From: Galeopsis tetrahit
Taxonomy: Eukaryota > Streptophyta > Magnoliopsida > Lamiales > Lamiaceae
DNA length: 64,000 nt
Reading direction: 5' to 3'
NCBI GenBank assembly: GCA_963675135.1
Contig: OY776132.1
Span: 620,001 to 684,000 of the forward strand
Shown here: positions 1-10,480 of the stretch, in pieces
How the letters are laid out: each line of letters opens with the position of its first letter
Position numbering within the stretch: the first letter of the stretch is position 1
Translations under genes and position numbers: made by a program
Notes under the pieces: model-generated
Database searches by the model: none
Told to the model about the DNA's origin: nothing
What the model saw: the letters and a program-made list of their open reading frames with translations, nothing else

Positions 1-2
1 TT

Positions 3-104
3 CCAAATCCTCATCAACTCTGCGATGATTTGGTTAAGTCTCTTGGAGATATTAAGGAAGCTGCAATAAGAACAGGGAATCTCAATGATGATTATAATGT
101 GTGA
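3..104 (+). CDS. Possible 3' end of an unidentified gene (partial)
   Basis: Frame 3 is open from the window edge to a TGA at 102-104 and encodes 33 residues, PNPHQLCDDLVKSLGDIKEA at the start and ending DDYNV. The composition is amphipathic and looks coding, and base composition drops to AT-rich straight after the stop. I do not recognise the family. Only the last exon, or part of it, would be visible, so it could equally be a chance open frame. Sequence to the left of the window would decide this. Confidence 0.35.
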   Translation, partial: PNPHQLCDDLVKSLGDIKEAAIRTGNLNDDYNV

Positions 105-858
105 AATTTAATTTATATATGTCATTGACTTATTGGTTATGTTAAGAAAAAATCATTTTCTAGTTTGTTGGTAGAATTTATCAAATGCTTGCATGTTTGG
201 CAAATACATTGGTAATTTTTTGGGAAATTTTTAAAATACGTCTTGTAACTTACGTTGATTCAATTTTAAATTTTTTAAGTTTTTATTTTTTTAAAATGTC
301 CTAAAGTGTCAAATTTACATTCTTATGTTCAATTTACATCTTTTTTTGTCCAATTTACATCCTTTTTGTTGGAAAATTAAAAAAAAATCACCGAAAACTG
401 ACACGCGCAGCTCGAATTTGTGTTTAAAATTGGGGCTTCCCGCAGATTTGGTGACGGGCTGTCACATGTAATTAAAAATATGGCTACGTAATCATCTCCT
501 CCCTTATAAACATAGGGACAGACAAATATATGTTCCAAAATACACCCATAAAACTCATCTCAACGGCCCCTAAAAGAAACTAAACTCAACTTAAAATTGG
601 GAGTTTCGACAGATTTGATGACTGGGAGCCACATGTAATTTGTTCTCTCGCATTTTACTATTGTTAGTTGATTTAATAATTATTATTGAGAGACTATACG
701 AATATAATCCTTTAAACACGAAATAATTGGACAAAGTGGTGTAATTGTGTTACGAGATTCCACCAAACAAATCAAAAGTGAGAAACATGAAATAGTTCAT
801 CCTTCTTGAGCACAACTAAAAAAAACAACTCAAAAAAACAGAGAACAATTAAAAGCAT
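105..858. other. Intergenic; old repeat remnants
   Basis: AT-rich, no gene seen. Two diverged direct repeats of about 50 bp lie at about 425-473 and 591-640. Each starts with TTAAAATTGGG, contains CAGATTTGRTGAC and ends with CACATGTAATT, and they are about 167 bp apart. The stretch at 230-370 has homopolymeric T/A blocks and three near-copies of CAATTTACATC. This is probably decayed transposon sequence. The part next to 859 would hold the 3'UTR of the minus-strand hydrolase. Confidence 0.4.
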
Positions 859-2018
859 TCACTTATACTGGTACAATTTATACTTAAACTCCAAATCAGG
901 CTTCCACCATTGATGAATCCCATGAGCTTCCTTGAAGCTCGGCGAAGGGCTCGAGTTTATCGTCAAATACGCGGATGGAATTAGATGCCCCGCCTCAGAA
1001 TCCTTCCCTCGAGCACCCGAAACAATGCTCCCAATCGAATGCTTAGTCGCAATCTTCCCGATTTTTCCAGCTCCGATCGATTTCATCTTCTCTCGATGTT
1101 CAAAATACCCGATATACTCCGAACAAACCATATCGGATTGATTAACAAACAAGTAAGGAACCCAAGTCGACAACACAACAAACGTGTCATTTTCCCCACC
1201 AGTCTTGGACATGTGGCTGCCACTGGCAGCCACAGCCAGGCCAGCAGTGATGACACTGCTGGCAAGTCTCAACCCTAACTTCACCTTCTCATTTTTGATC
1301 CGTTCAATCGGAGCAGAGGCGAAGGGAGGGTTGAAGAGGTAGGTCTCAAGATGAGTCATCATATTCTTCACCATATGTCTACCTATTAGCAATGCTAATG
1401 ATGACCCCACTGAATGCCCCACTAGCCAGACATTTCCAGGGCCGGCCCTGGAAACCACCTGGCTAGCCGATTCACACCCAATTTGGAATCTTTGACTCTC
1501 TTGGAGATTGTTGACCATGGAATTAAGACTCGTCTTGTATTCCTCTGCTCTACTTTCCGATTTTGCGATTTTTCCACGAAACGCGACCACGTATTGTGGA
1601 GGCCGTTGACCGACATAGTTGAGCTGGTAAGGGGGGTAGAATTCATAGATAGCTCCAAAGTAGGATTGATCATTGGTGTCAATCAAAACTTGTTCTAATT
1701 TGAAATCCAGGCACATCCACCAGGGTGGAGCTAGGGCTTGATGGCCCTGTCGATTCTGTCGTCGGTCGCTTTCGAGCACGTACACTCCTTGAACTAGGCC
1801 AGCTGCAATGGACCTTCTATGATTTGAATTGTTCCTAAGAAAAAAATCTTTGAATTAGCTCATTTATTCTGTTATTAAAAACTTTTAGTCAGAGAAGCTA
1901 TGATGACATATTTTTTTTAATCAAATTAGTAAGGGTGGGAGAGTGAGAGATTTTACCAATCAATGGGAGTTTGAAATGATGGCCCTGAGAGGCCATAATT
2001 TTCCTTGTCTGAGGCCAT
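859..2018 (-). CDS. Class-3-lipase-like alpha/beta hydrolase (GDSL esterase/lipase At4g10955-like)
   Basis: Two coding exons, read on the minus strand: 2018-1957 and 1834-859, giving 345 residues. The intron has GT-AG ends and splits Trp21. Exon 1 starts MASDKENYGLSGPSF and exon 2 opens with NHRRSIAAGLVQGVY, both typical of the At4g10955 family (about 350 residues). The nucleophile elbow GHSVGSS is at residues 160-166 with Ser162 as the expected catalytic serine. A C-terminal HGIHQWWKPDL block supplies the conserved family tail. Despite the inherited 'GDSL' name the GxSxG elbow belongs to the lipase class 3 fold. No signal peptide or membrane span is evident, so a cytosolic or peripheral enzyme is likely; the substrate is unknown. 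An AATTTCAG at about 2029-2036 (minus strand) could be the acceptor of a 5'UTR intron. A MITE begins 69 bp upstream of the start codon. Confidence 0.9.
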
Positions 2019-2086
2019 TGCTCCTTGTTTTGTCTGAAATTAAAACCTTGATACATAGAGCAAAAATTACATATGAGGAAATTTAG

Positions 2087-2434
2087 GGATTGAAGTCAAT
2101 TCAGTCTCATAATTTTCTATCATTTTTTAAATGGTCCAAAAAAGTTAAATGTATCAATTTAGTCTCATTTTTCACAATTTGTTCTGTTTTGGTTCTAAAA
2201 AAGTTAAATTTAATTTTGAAAAAATGGGACTAAATTGGTACATTTAACTTTTTTGGGACCAAAACAGAACAAATTGTAAAAAAAAAAATGAAACTAAATT
2301 GATACATTTAAATTTTTTTGGGACCAAAACAGAACAAATCGCAAAAAAAATGGAACTAAATTAATGCATTTAACTTTTTTTGAAACCATTTCAAAAAATG
2401 TTGAAAGTCATGGAACTAGATTAACTTCAATCCT
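2087..2434. mobile_element. MULE-type MITE with 9-bp target duplication
   Basis: A 348-bp element whose ends are inverted repeats: GGATTGAAGTCAAT on the left and ATTAACTTCAATCCT on the right. It is flanked by identical 9-bp direct repeats GAAATTTAG at 2078-2086 and 2435-2443. The interior is largely self-complementary, with several variants of ACATTTAACTTTTTTGGGACC in both orientations. A 9-bp duplication is typical of Mutator-like elements. It carries no coding capacity. It lies just upstream of the hydrolase start codon, in its promoter or 5'UTR intron. Confidence 0.75.
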
Positions 2435-2634
2435 GAAATTTAGAAAGTAAGAAAGTGTATCAAACAACTAATTAAGCAAGTATACATCTCAATGTTTGAG
2501 TTTAATTACACACAACTTTTGGATTTGATTTTCTCAATCAACTCATATAGTGAAATTTTGCATTAACCTTATTGTACAAAAGAAGATCGGAATCCATTTC
2601 CAAAGAACTATATAAGTAGAAGCATGGTTTAGTC

Positions 2635-2800
2635 AACGAATCGATTCACCGAACCGAATCCCCTTCTGTACAGGATGATCTTGTGCAAGAGGAGAATCAT
2701 TGGATCACATACACCCGCACGGGTGTGTGTATGTTCATGATCCAATGGCCCCCTCCTACAGAAGACCCTCGTACCGGAGGGGATCATCTTCCCAGATTCA
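2635..2800. repeat. Imperfect long hairpin
   Basis: A GC-richer island in AT-rich DNA that folds back on itself. CATTGGATCA (about 2698-2707) pairs with TGATCCAATG (about 2737-2746), CATACACCCG pairs with CGGGTGTGTGTATG around a tiny loop near 2718, and the outer CTTCTGTA pairs with TACAGAAG (about 2755-2762). It could be a MITE fragment or a young inverted-duplication small-RNA locus; I cannot tell which. The short open frame here is a by-product of the palindrome. Confidence 0.5.
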
Positions 2801-4300
2801 AAACTTTTCAAGAAAAAAAATATTACAGAGTTACATTTGACTAATTAAAGGAAATCCCAAATTGTAAACTAAATCTCATCTAATTTTTTTGCCTTTAAAT
2901 GTATGTACATAAAAACTAAATTTACCTCACAGTTCTTTATCCAATTGCTTTGCTGCTGCTACTACTCATCAACTTCTCATTACATACCTAAAACTATCAT
3001 GTATATATATATATAACTATTATTAATTTATATTTATACGCAAATGGTATATATAGACAAAGACTTAGATCGTGAATGCATGTGAACTACAAACAAGTTG
3101 CAATAATCAATCCATTGACTTTAGATACAGAGTTGATCAAGTCAATGGTTTCAAAATATTTAAAGATTAAATAACATTGTTTTTTAATTCCTCGTATAAT
3201 TGAAATTTTTGCATTGTATTTTATTGACTTATAACGCGTTTCTAACCTGTCTTCAAATATATTATATATGGGAATTTCAAGAAAATAAAGTCAATGATGA
3301 CATTCAGTGGGAAAATGTATTACTTTGTATTTTAATGTAATGTTTTTCATTATATAAATTAATAATTTTATTTACATAAATATCCGTCCATTTTTTTGTG
3401 TTGGCATGAAAAAAAAATTGATAAAAAATGGGTGAAAGTGTTATTATACACTACACAAAAGTGTTGCTATATACATAGAAACACGTCGATTCCAATTAAT
3501 CGATCAAGAATAAAATATATAATATATAGAATATGCTCGGAGTACAAAGGGTACTTGATGCAGGCTGAAGCACAATACACACGTAAATTCGTTGATTCTA
3601 CGAATACTCGGAAGATACGTAAACGAGATTAAAAGTGATAATTCATTGATTCAAAATGAATACTGGAAAAATTAAAGGCTAGGGGTGGATTGATCTTTTA
3701 ATAGGGTGGTCTATTTTATTTCAAGATTTCTAATGAGATATTTGAGAGGTTCGGAATTAGGCCCATTGGCATAGTGAATCAAAAAAGTATTAAAATATGG
3801 GCCTTTGATTTTAGCCCATTAAGGTATATATCACACTATAGGCCTATTATTTTTGTCGTATCTGTGCAAGGCTTGAAATAATTATTAAAGTTTTGATTGA
3901 CCATGTATATAGGTCAATGAACAAAAATCTGTCTAATTAGAGCAATATTTTTAAAAAAAATACGTATAGTTAACAGGTGTTCCGAAATATGTTTTACTAA
4001 AAGTCAAATGAAGTTACTACCAGACTAAAAATGTATTACTATAAGGACAAATTATGCTACTTTAAGGGAGGACAATAACACAAACTTAATTTTTTTGACA
4101 AATTTACCGACCACGTGGTTAAAATATTATGTTACTATAAGGTCAAATAGACTACTGCAATGCCAAGATATGCTAACGAGAACAATTTGTACTATTACAA
4201 GGTCAAAATATTTTAGAACATCTGTTTGCGATCCGCAAATTTTTTGGATTATTGTAATGTACATGTATTTATTCGATTAGTCATGTACATTCAAATGGTT
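2801..4300. other. Intergenic; GGCCCA-motif cluster, no gene
   Basis: AT-rich sequence without a supportable gene. A short TA microsatellite lies at about 3001-3016. At about 3755-3850 there is a cluster of site-II-like promoter motifs: TAGGCCCATT, ATGGGCC, TAGCCCATTA and TAGGCCTA. From about 3970 to 4230 a degenerate array of ATGTTACTATAAGGTCAAA-like units begins, part of a family seen again near 10 kb. Confidence 0.4.
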
Positions 4301-4604
4301 TGTATACAATATTATTATAAATGAATTAATTTTTCACCGCTTTACAAGTTTGGACTTTTAGATGAAACATAATTATTTCATTTAGGTGTATATATCATAG
4401 TCTCAGGGCTCACACCCACACGTCTTGAGTTTGATTCATGCTGAAAGTAACTCCACTCATTTAAATTGTCCACTCAATTGCTCTCTTCCCCAAAGGATGA
4501 AGATGATAATTTGGTCCACGGAAGGAGTATACAGAATTATTATAAATGAATTAATTTACAACCTCCTTACAAGTTCGCACTTTTAAATTAGACGGATTCT
4601 TTCA
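4301..4604 (+). mobile_element. Diverged TRIM retrotransposon copy
   Basis: Two direct repeats of about 80 bp (4301-4380 and 4526-4604) share ATTATTATAAATGAATTAAT, a TTACAAGTT core and a terminal TTTCA. They flank about 145 bp whose sequence matches, in the opposite orientation, the interior of the intact TRIM at 61000-61283: GAAAGTAACTCCACTCATTT and AAATTGTCCACTC, then a CTTCCCCAAAGG block. A GGAAGGAG purine stretch precedes the right LTR. The primer-binding site is degenerate and no clean target duplication is visible, so this is an old insertion. There is no coding capacity. Confidence 0.7.
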
Positions 4605-5185
4605 GTTTGGTGGTATAGTTTTTCCTAGTAATTTGTAGTTGGGATCTTATTTGTTTCCAAGTTGAAGCAACATTAATTGTAAATAATTCATAACTAGAAA
4701 ATGGAATAAAATCCTAGCTTGAAGTCACATACCTTAATTTCTTGACGTACTCGAGTTTGAAAGCCAATAGTGCACTAAAAGGACTCCTCTAATCATAAAT
4801 CGAGTGATTATGATGGATTTAATTTAAAAAACATACTCCTATATTTTAATTTAAAAAAATACATGAACGCGAGAGCAAACTATATAATGAATACATTAAA
4901 TTCCAAAATAAACTCAATGTCTTAACATTAATATTGGTTACTATATTGTTGACTCTTAAGTTGCAACAAACCCCTTTTCATTGAATCAAAGAGAAAGTTG
5001 GGTCCATTATTTAATTTAAATTGGAAGTATGTTTCTATGTTGAGTGAAGTGTGACAACCAACAACCAAAATAATCATTTTCAAAGGTCTATCTCCACAAA
5101 AAGAACTTTGGAGCCATGTACATTGTCTTCTTGTAATAAAGATTCAACATGAGATGGCCCAACAAAACAATGATTCCTCTAATGT
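4605..5185. other. Intergenic, nothing recognisable
   Basis: AT-rich sequence with no open frame resembling a protein and no RNA gene that I can recognise. Confidence 0.4.
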
Positions 5186-5450
5186 GTGATACTTCCTCCG
5201 TTTCGAAATATCTTTCATATATAGATAGGTGGACATACATTTTAAAAAGTGTAATAATGAATAGAGTTTTGAATGGTTGTAAACTGTTATATATAAAGTA
5301 AATAAATTATTTGACGACGAAGTTGGATAGCTCAATTGGTTAGAGCACCACACTTGTGTGTATGTGAGTTCAAAAGTAATGTATTTTATGTAAAATTGTG
5401 GATATTGTAGGGGGGAGTTTATTAAAAAAAAAAAAAAAAAAGAGTTTATG
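5186..5450. mobile_element. Stowaway-like MITE remnant holding a tRNA-like (SINE-head) fragment
   Basis: Begins with TACTTCCTCCGTTTCGAAAT, the end signature of the common plant CTCCCTCCGT elements, and its body resembles the copy at 14699-14930. Between the two halves, at about 5320-5375, sits GTTGGATAGCTCAATTGGTT followed by AGAGCACCACACTTGTGTG. This matches the 5' half of a tRNA (A-box TAGCTCAATTGG) and then a weak B-box (GAGTTCAAAAG). An 18-A run lies at about 5424-5441. This is read as a truncated tRNA-derived SINE head, or a tRNA fragment, inserted in the MITE. It is not a functional tRNA, since no acceptor stem can be closed. Confidence 0.45.
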
Positions 5451-5529
5451 TGTGAACATTTTATTATTATTATTTTTCATATTTTACTATTATCAAAATA
5501 TTGTATAATGCAAAAGAAAGAAAGGGTAG

Positions 5530-5920
5530 AGTCTTATGACAATGGTGGATACCTCGTTGTTATAAATTAAGAACCGTTGTAATAAATGGCCTACGAACCT
5601 TCAAAAATAAAAAGTAATAAATGGTCTACGATAACGGGGATTCTCCATTGTCGAAAAGTCCCGACCAACGAGATCAACTTGATAGTTACGGGTGAAAAAT
5701 AAATATGACAATGGGGATTTCTCGTTATTATAAATGACTTACGACAACGGGAATTCTTCGTTGTTATAAATTAAAAATCGTTGTATTAAATGACCTACGA
5801 CAACGAAAATTTTCCGTTGTCAAAAAATTTGAACCTACCAGATCAGTTTGATAGTCAACGAGCAAAAAAAACAATTACGATAAGGAAAAATCTCCATTGT
5901 CATAAGCAATTTATGGCATA
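5530..5920. repeat. Degenerate array of ACGACAACGG-type subunits
   Basis: About two and a half diverged units of roughly 170-190 bp. Each contains CTACGACAACGGGAATTC-like and CGTTGTTATAAATTA-like blocks, some inverted (CCATTGTC against GACAATGG). Unit starts recur near 5540, 5625, 5705 and 5780. Dense short inverted motifs of this kind resemble the subterminal regions of CACTA transposons. An ACTACACGAAAATTG string at about 6507 could be a terminus, but this is inference. Confidence 0.45.
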
Positions 5921-6541
5921 GTGCATATTTAAAAAAAAAAATTGCTGACAGGAGGAATTCTCCCTAAAAGAAATTGAAATTATATGTAACGAGCCAATAA
6001 TTGTAGCAAATTGCAAGTAATGAAAATTGTTGTGTCATGGACATATAATTTATGTTGATCTTTTGAAATCACATATTAAAATCTTATTTCTCATAATTGT
6101 TAATTAGTTTAAGGAATATATTTTTTAATTATATATATATATAGAAAACTAAGTTTTTGGTGGTTCCAATAATTATACAAAATGATAAAATAGTGAGCGA
6201 CATCTTATCTTAGGGCAAAAAAAAAGACAAGAATAATTGTGAAATACCCACAAAACAAAAGTGTGTTGGGAACCCATCCCTCCTTTTTGTCTTTGTGAAA
6301 AGAACATCAAACCACACTTTTGCACACTATATCATGTGCTAACCTCATGATTTCATCTAATTTAAAAGTGTGTTAAATAATTAATAAACATTATTTAATG
6401 TTAAAAAGTTATACAATGTGGTGTAAAAATATATATACATAATATTCATATAAAATACATAACATTCAAATAAATAATAATTTTGAAATTACAACAATTA
6501 AAATACTACACGAAAATTGATTTTTAGTGTTAATTTTTTAC

Positions 6542-6840
6542 GAGGTGGAGGAAGGTGAATCAACCAAACTCCTTGAGGCATTATCTTGGGTTAAGCAACT
6601 AGGATACACATGGGTAGTGGTCGAGGCGGATTCAAAGTTGGTGGTGGATGAAATATGTTTACAACAACTAGGTGTTTCAGTATTTGGAGAAATATAGTGA
6701 ATGCATACAAACGTATAGTAAATTTATTTACATTTTTTCCTGTTACCTATATTAGTCGGATTACTAATGTTAAAACACCTCGTCTAGCATGATTGGTCTA
6801 TCGAATGGAATTTGCAAATAGAGGAGTTTAACTTTTAAAA
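6542..6840 (+). pseudogene. Retroelement RNase H-like (RVT_3) fragment, decayed
   Basis: The open stretch 6542-6697 encodes 51 residues that include LLEALSWVKQLGYTWVVVEA and then DSKLVVDEI before a TAG. This is the recognisable middle of the RVT_3/RNase H-like domain found at the 3' end of plant non-LTR retrotransposons and related domesticated proteins: an alpha helix, then VVVEADS with the acidic residue and LVVDEI. Sequence after the stop continues with degenerate coding-like text (ITNVKTPRLA) with more stops. There is no start codon and no flanking reverse transcriptase, so it is a dead 3' fragment. Confidence 0.55.
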
Positions 6841-8294
6841 AAAACGTTAGTTTTTTACCAATTATAATTAATATATTAATATTTTACAAGTACCAACTTT
6901 ATATTTTTTCAAAATCATAATAAAGGTACAAAAACTTCAAAAATTCCACATCAAACTTATAATAAAAATTGAATATTATAATTGTCTTTATTAGTGTATA
7001 TATATAGATTAAATATAGTTTTTCCTCATCAGGATGGAAACCCCAATTTATTCTAAAAACAAGTATATATTCTCCACTTACAAATCACACTCACATACTT
7101 GAATTGTAAGTGCTTAAGAATCAAGTCTCCTAAATTAATTTAAAATTAAATAAAAACATTTAATTATTCCAAAAATTCTTAGCCATGAGAATTTGAAAAT
7201 ACAGCGTTGACATTATCTCTATTTCAACCCCACCCAACAAGCAATTTTGCGGCGTTAGCTTATTTCTCCCAAAGTGTTGATTAAACTCTTTTTTCTAATT
7301 TTCCTTTTTCCATTTTGTCTAGGTGGCCTGATTTCTTATAAATCGGCATGCTCGAAAATGAGATTAGGTGTCGCCTAGGTGGCCAAGTCGATTCTAGGCA
7401 GTCAATTTTTAAAACAAAGAACGTTGTTTCCGATCGATTTGAACGAAAAAAGTTTTTGAAGATCTTTCGAATGCTGAAAAAACACTTTAAATCTCTACAA
7501 AGAATTTTAGAGTTTTATGCCTTTAATTATGTTTTCGTATCTCAAATGAATGGAATGTGACTCCTTTTTATAAGTGTAGAACCTAGGATTTTATGGGCCG
7601 AAAATATTTGTTCTTATCCACAACTTAACCTATTGGACTGAATTGTTTGATGGGCTTTCAATGTCTGATTTGTGTCTGATTTGAATTAAGATCCAACTTA
7701 ATTTATTGAACTTTAAAGGTTCGACTTGCTTTAGTAGACTTTGAAGGTTCAACTTAATTTGCTGAACTTAAGAAGTTCAAATTGAATTTAATTTAATTTA
7801 TTAGGTCTATTTATTTTATTTTGGGCCTAATTAATTTAAGAGACCAAATAAATAATCAATTACCTATATATTTACTCTATAAATAATTGTGTTCATCTCA
7901 AAATATTTGTCACTCTCATTTACTTAGGTGCCACTCTCCACACCCTTAATTTGACTTTTGTATTTCTTTTTCTTCATCTCATAAATAAAATAAATAAATA
8001 AATAAATAAATAGGTGCCATCAAATTAAAGTTTTTTTTTTTTTTTTTTTTTTTGACGGGGATCAAATTAAAGTTTTAAGGGTCACATACAACACAAATAA
8101 TTCCAAAATTTAGAGTGCGTGTGAAAAGACAAAGAGTGCACTATCACTCCAGCTGTGGTTTATCTCTTTCATCTTTTTCTTTCATGGGGCATCTCTTTCC
8201 AATTCTCCCTGTCCAGACGCTTATTCAATAGTCTTTAAACTCTCCAAAACTACTTCTTTGAAATAAGGAATTAATAAGAGCCAATACTATAATA
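6841..8294. other. Intergenic; microsatellites and possible LTR remnant
   Basis: No gene. CTAGGTGGCC occurs twice (about 7320 and 7375). At 7590-7860 the text TATGGGCCG, TGATGGGCTTTC and TTGGGCCTAATT in AT-rich context resembles plant LTR sequence, without a visible partner copy. An (AAAT)n microsatellite lies at about 7980-8012 and a T-run at about 8032-8053. Confidence 0.4.
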
Positions 8295-8422
8295 TACTCC
8301 CTACGTTAGAATACGTAGATGTATTAGAAATGACGTGATTGAGAGAATAATATATAATGAAATGTAAGGGGAGTAGTTTATCAAAAACAGAATGAGAAGT
8401 TTTTATTCGAACATAGGGAGTA
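8295..8422. mobile_element. Stowaway-like MITE
   Basis: 128 bp bounded by TACTCCCTACGTT and the inverted ATAGGGAGTA. It shares AGTAGTTTATCAAAAACAGA with the element at 38887-39793. It has TA ends and no coding capacity. Confidence 0.65.
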
Positions 8423-9975
8423 CTATGTTTATATGCATCTGATGCAGTGATTGTCGCGTTTCGATGAAAGTTAGAATCATGTTTCAGTTAAAACTAGTGT
8501 CACATTTAATTTACATGTGATTGATATCGTTCAACTATGTTAGCTTATTGTTCTAAAAAAAAAAACTATGTTAGCTTATATTTTCTTCATCCCGCAATTA
8601 TTTTCACATTTTCCTTTTCGGGATATCCCACAATAACTTTCACACCATTAAAATGGAAACCCCTTTATAAACTTCACTCTCGCAATATCCTTAATTTTAC
8701 ACAAATATCATTACTTTTTCTCTACACACACACAAAAGTCAACTCGTTTTTTTTACTTTATAAATAAAGGTTTACAAAATTACCCTTCAAATTTTCCTCT
8801 AAATTCATTTTTCTTATTTTATGTGTCGTTTCACATGTGAAAGAAATCATGAAACAAAGAAATTACGTTTTAGTTAAAATTTATGTTACATTTCTATTAA
8901 AACTAGTGTCATGTTTTACTGATCATGTGGACAGTTTGCACGTGTTTAACTGGTGCACATGACACTGAATTTTTTGTGGGGAAATTTAATACTACGGAGT
9001 ACTATATTTTACCAAGCAATCAATTTCTTCAACAGTGGATATTAGAGGGGAAGAACCTAATAAAGAACCGTGGCTTCATTCATTTCCCACCATTAGTTGT
9101 TTTTTTTAAGCTATCCACATCAAACAACTATATTATATTGTTTTATTCTCCTTTTTATAATTTTTAATTCAAAATTCTAATTGTTTTGAGTCATTACATA
9201 GGTTCTAGAAGAATTTAAACTAAATACTACTATGTGTTACTAATTTATTTACAAACTATTTTTCTTTTCAAACAATTTGATGAATTTTGCAAAAAGAAAA
9301 AGTAGTGTTTCTAATTTGTTATTTTGATAAACATGTGCTAATAAGTATAGTGTTCTCTGTCGTATCCAGTCTAAAAATCGACTAATTCAAAGTCTTAATC
9401 TCATCGTCCACTAACTGAGGTCTCAACTGAATCAATAAACTTTGTATAGACGGAGTCTTCGATTAGTTAAATATAAAATTGTTCAAGCATGATTAAAATT
9501 TTATCTTATTATTATTAAAAGTGGGAATGCCATCAATTTTTCATGATCCACGTGTTGGTTTTATTTTTTATTTTTGGTTAAAATTCCTAATGTGGAATAT
9601 TTTTAAGGTTGTAAGTAGCCTGTACTGTTCTATGAGCCACCACAAATAGCAACATCCATTCCCTTGGACATCATTCAAAAGTGTGAGTATATACTCCACT
9701 ACTCATTGCTGTAAAGTTTAGATGAAAAATATTCTTCTTCCAAGAATAACATTATAATATTTTATTTTAGGAATTTTTCTATATTTTTATATCATTATAT
9801 GAAAATTCTCCCGACCCATATGTTTACAATTATACAAATTATTGTATACAATTCAATTTTTACTTAATAGCACCCATTAGTCAATTACATCATGCAATTA
9901 AAATTACATCATGCAATTAAATGTACATAAGTATGACTCTTACGATTGATGTGTAAAGAACGAAAAGTAACACTT
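8423..9975. other. Intergenic; nothing coding
   Basis: AT-rich. The string AAACTAGTGTCA occurs at about 8489 and again at about 8900, and its complement is at about 53908, so a low-copy dispersed repeat is likely. I see no gene. Confidence 0.35.
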
Positions 9976-10480
9976 GTATGAAATATTTAACACATGAAAT
10001 ATGTTTAATTAAGGCCGTTTCAAAAAAAAATGTGGACCGCAAGAAGATGATTTATTGCAAAGGTCAAAATAAGCTACGTACTACAAGTCAAAATATATTG
10101 CAAGGAGACTTAGTTTTTCTGAGTGAATTCACAATACCAAAATATGATGCAACTACAAAGGCCAAAAAAATATATATTACTATAAGGCCGAAATATGTTA
10201 CCTAAATGTCAAAAAATATGTTATTACAAAGTTAAAATATATTACTACTAGACAAAAAAATATACTAGCACAAGGACAATATATATGTGCTACTGTTAGT
10301 TTTTGGCCCGCAAACTCATTTAAAAACGAAGATTTTATTATTTTCTTTGCAATATATTTTGACCATGTACGTAGTAGCATATTTTAAACATGTAGTATTA
10401 TATTTCTTGACTTGTAGTGGCATATTTTGAAAGCGAAAAAATATATTTCAATTAAATTTAACACGGGTTTGATCCGTAAA
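9976..10480. repeat. Degenerate TTACTATAAGG/CTACAAGTC repeat in a palindromic arrangement
   Basis: The left half carries forward units such as CTACAAGTCAAAATAT and TTACTATAAGGCCGAAATATG. The right half (about 10355-10440) carries inverted units such as GACTTGTAGTGGCATATTTT and ACGTAGTAGCATATTTT. The centre near 10310 holds TTTTTGGCCCGCAAAC. Related arrays occur at about 3970-4230, 13860-14060 and 18150-18240. This looks like a non-autonomous DNA-transposon family with internal subrepeats; I cannot assign the superfamily. Confidence 0.5.

Noticed and set aside
5320..5395. Functional tRNA gene
   Set aside because: The A-box is good but the B-box is poor and no acceptor stem or proper T-arm can be closed, so it is treated as a tRNA-derived fragment.
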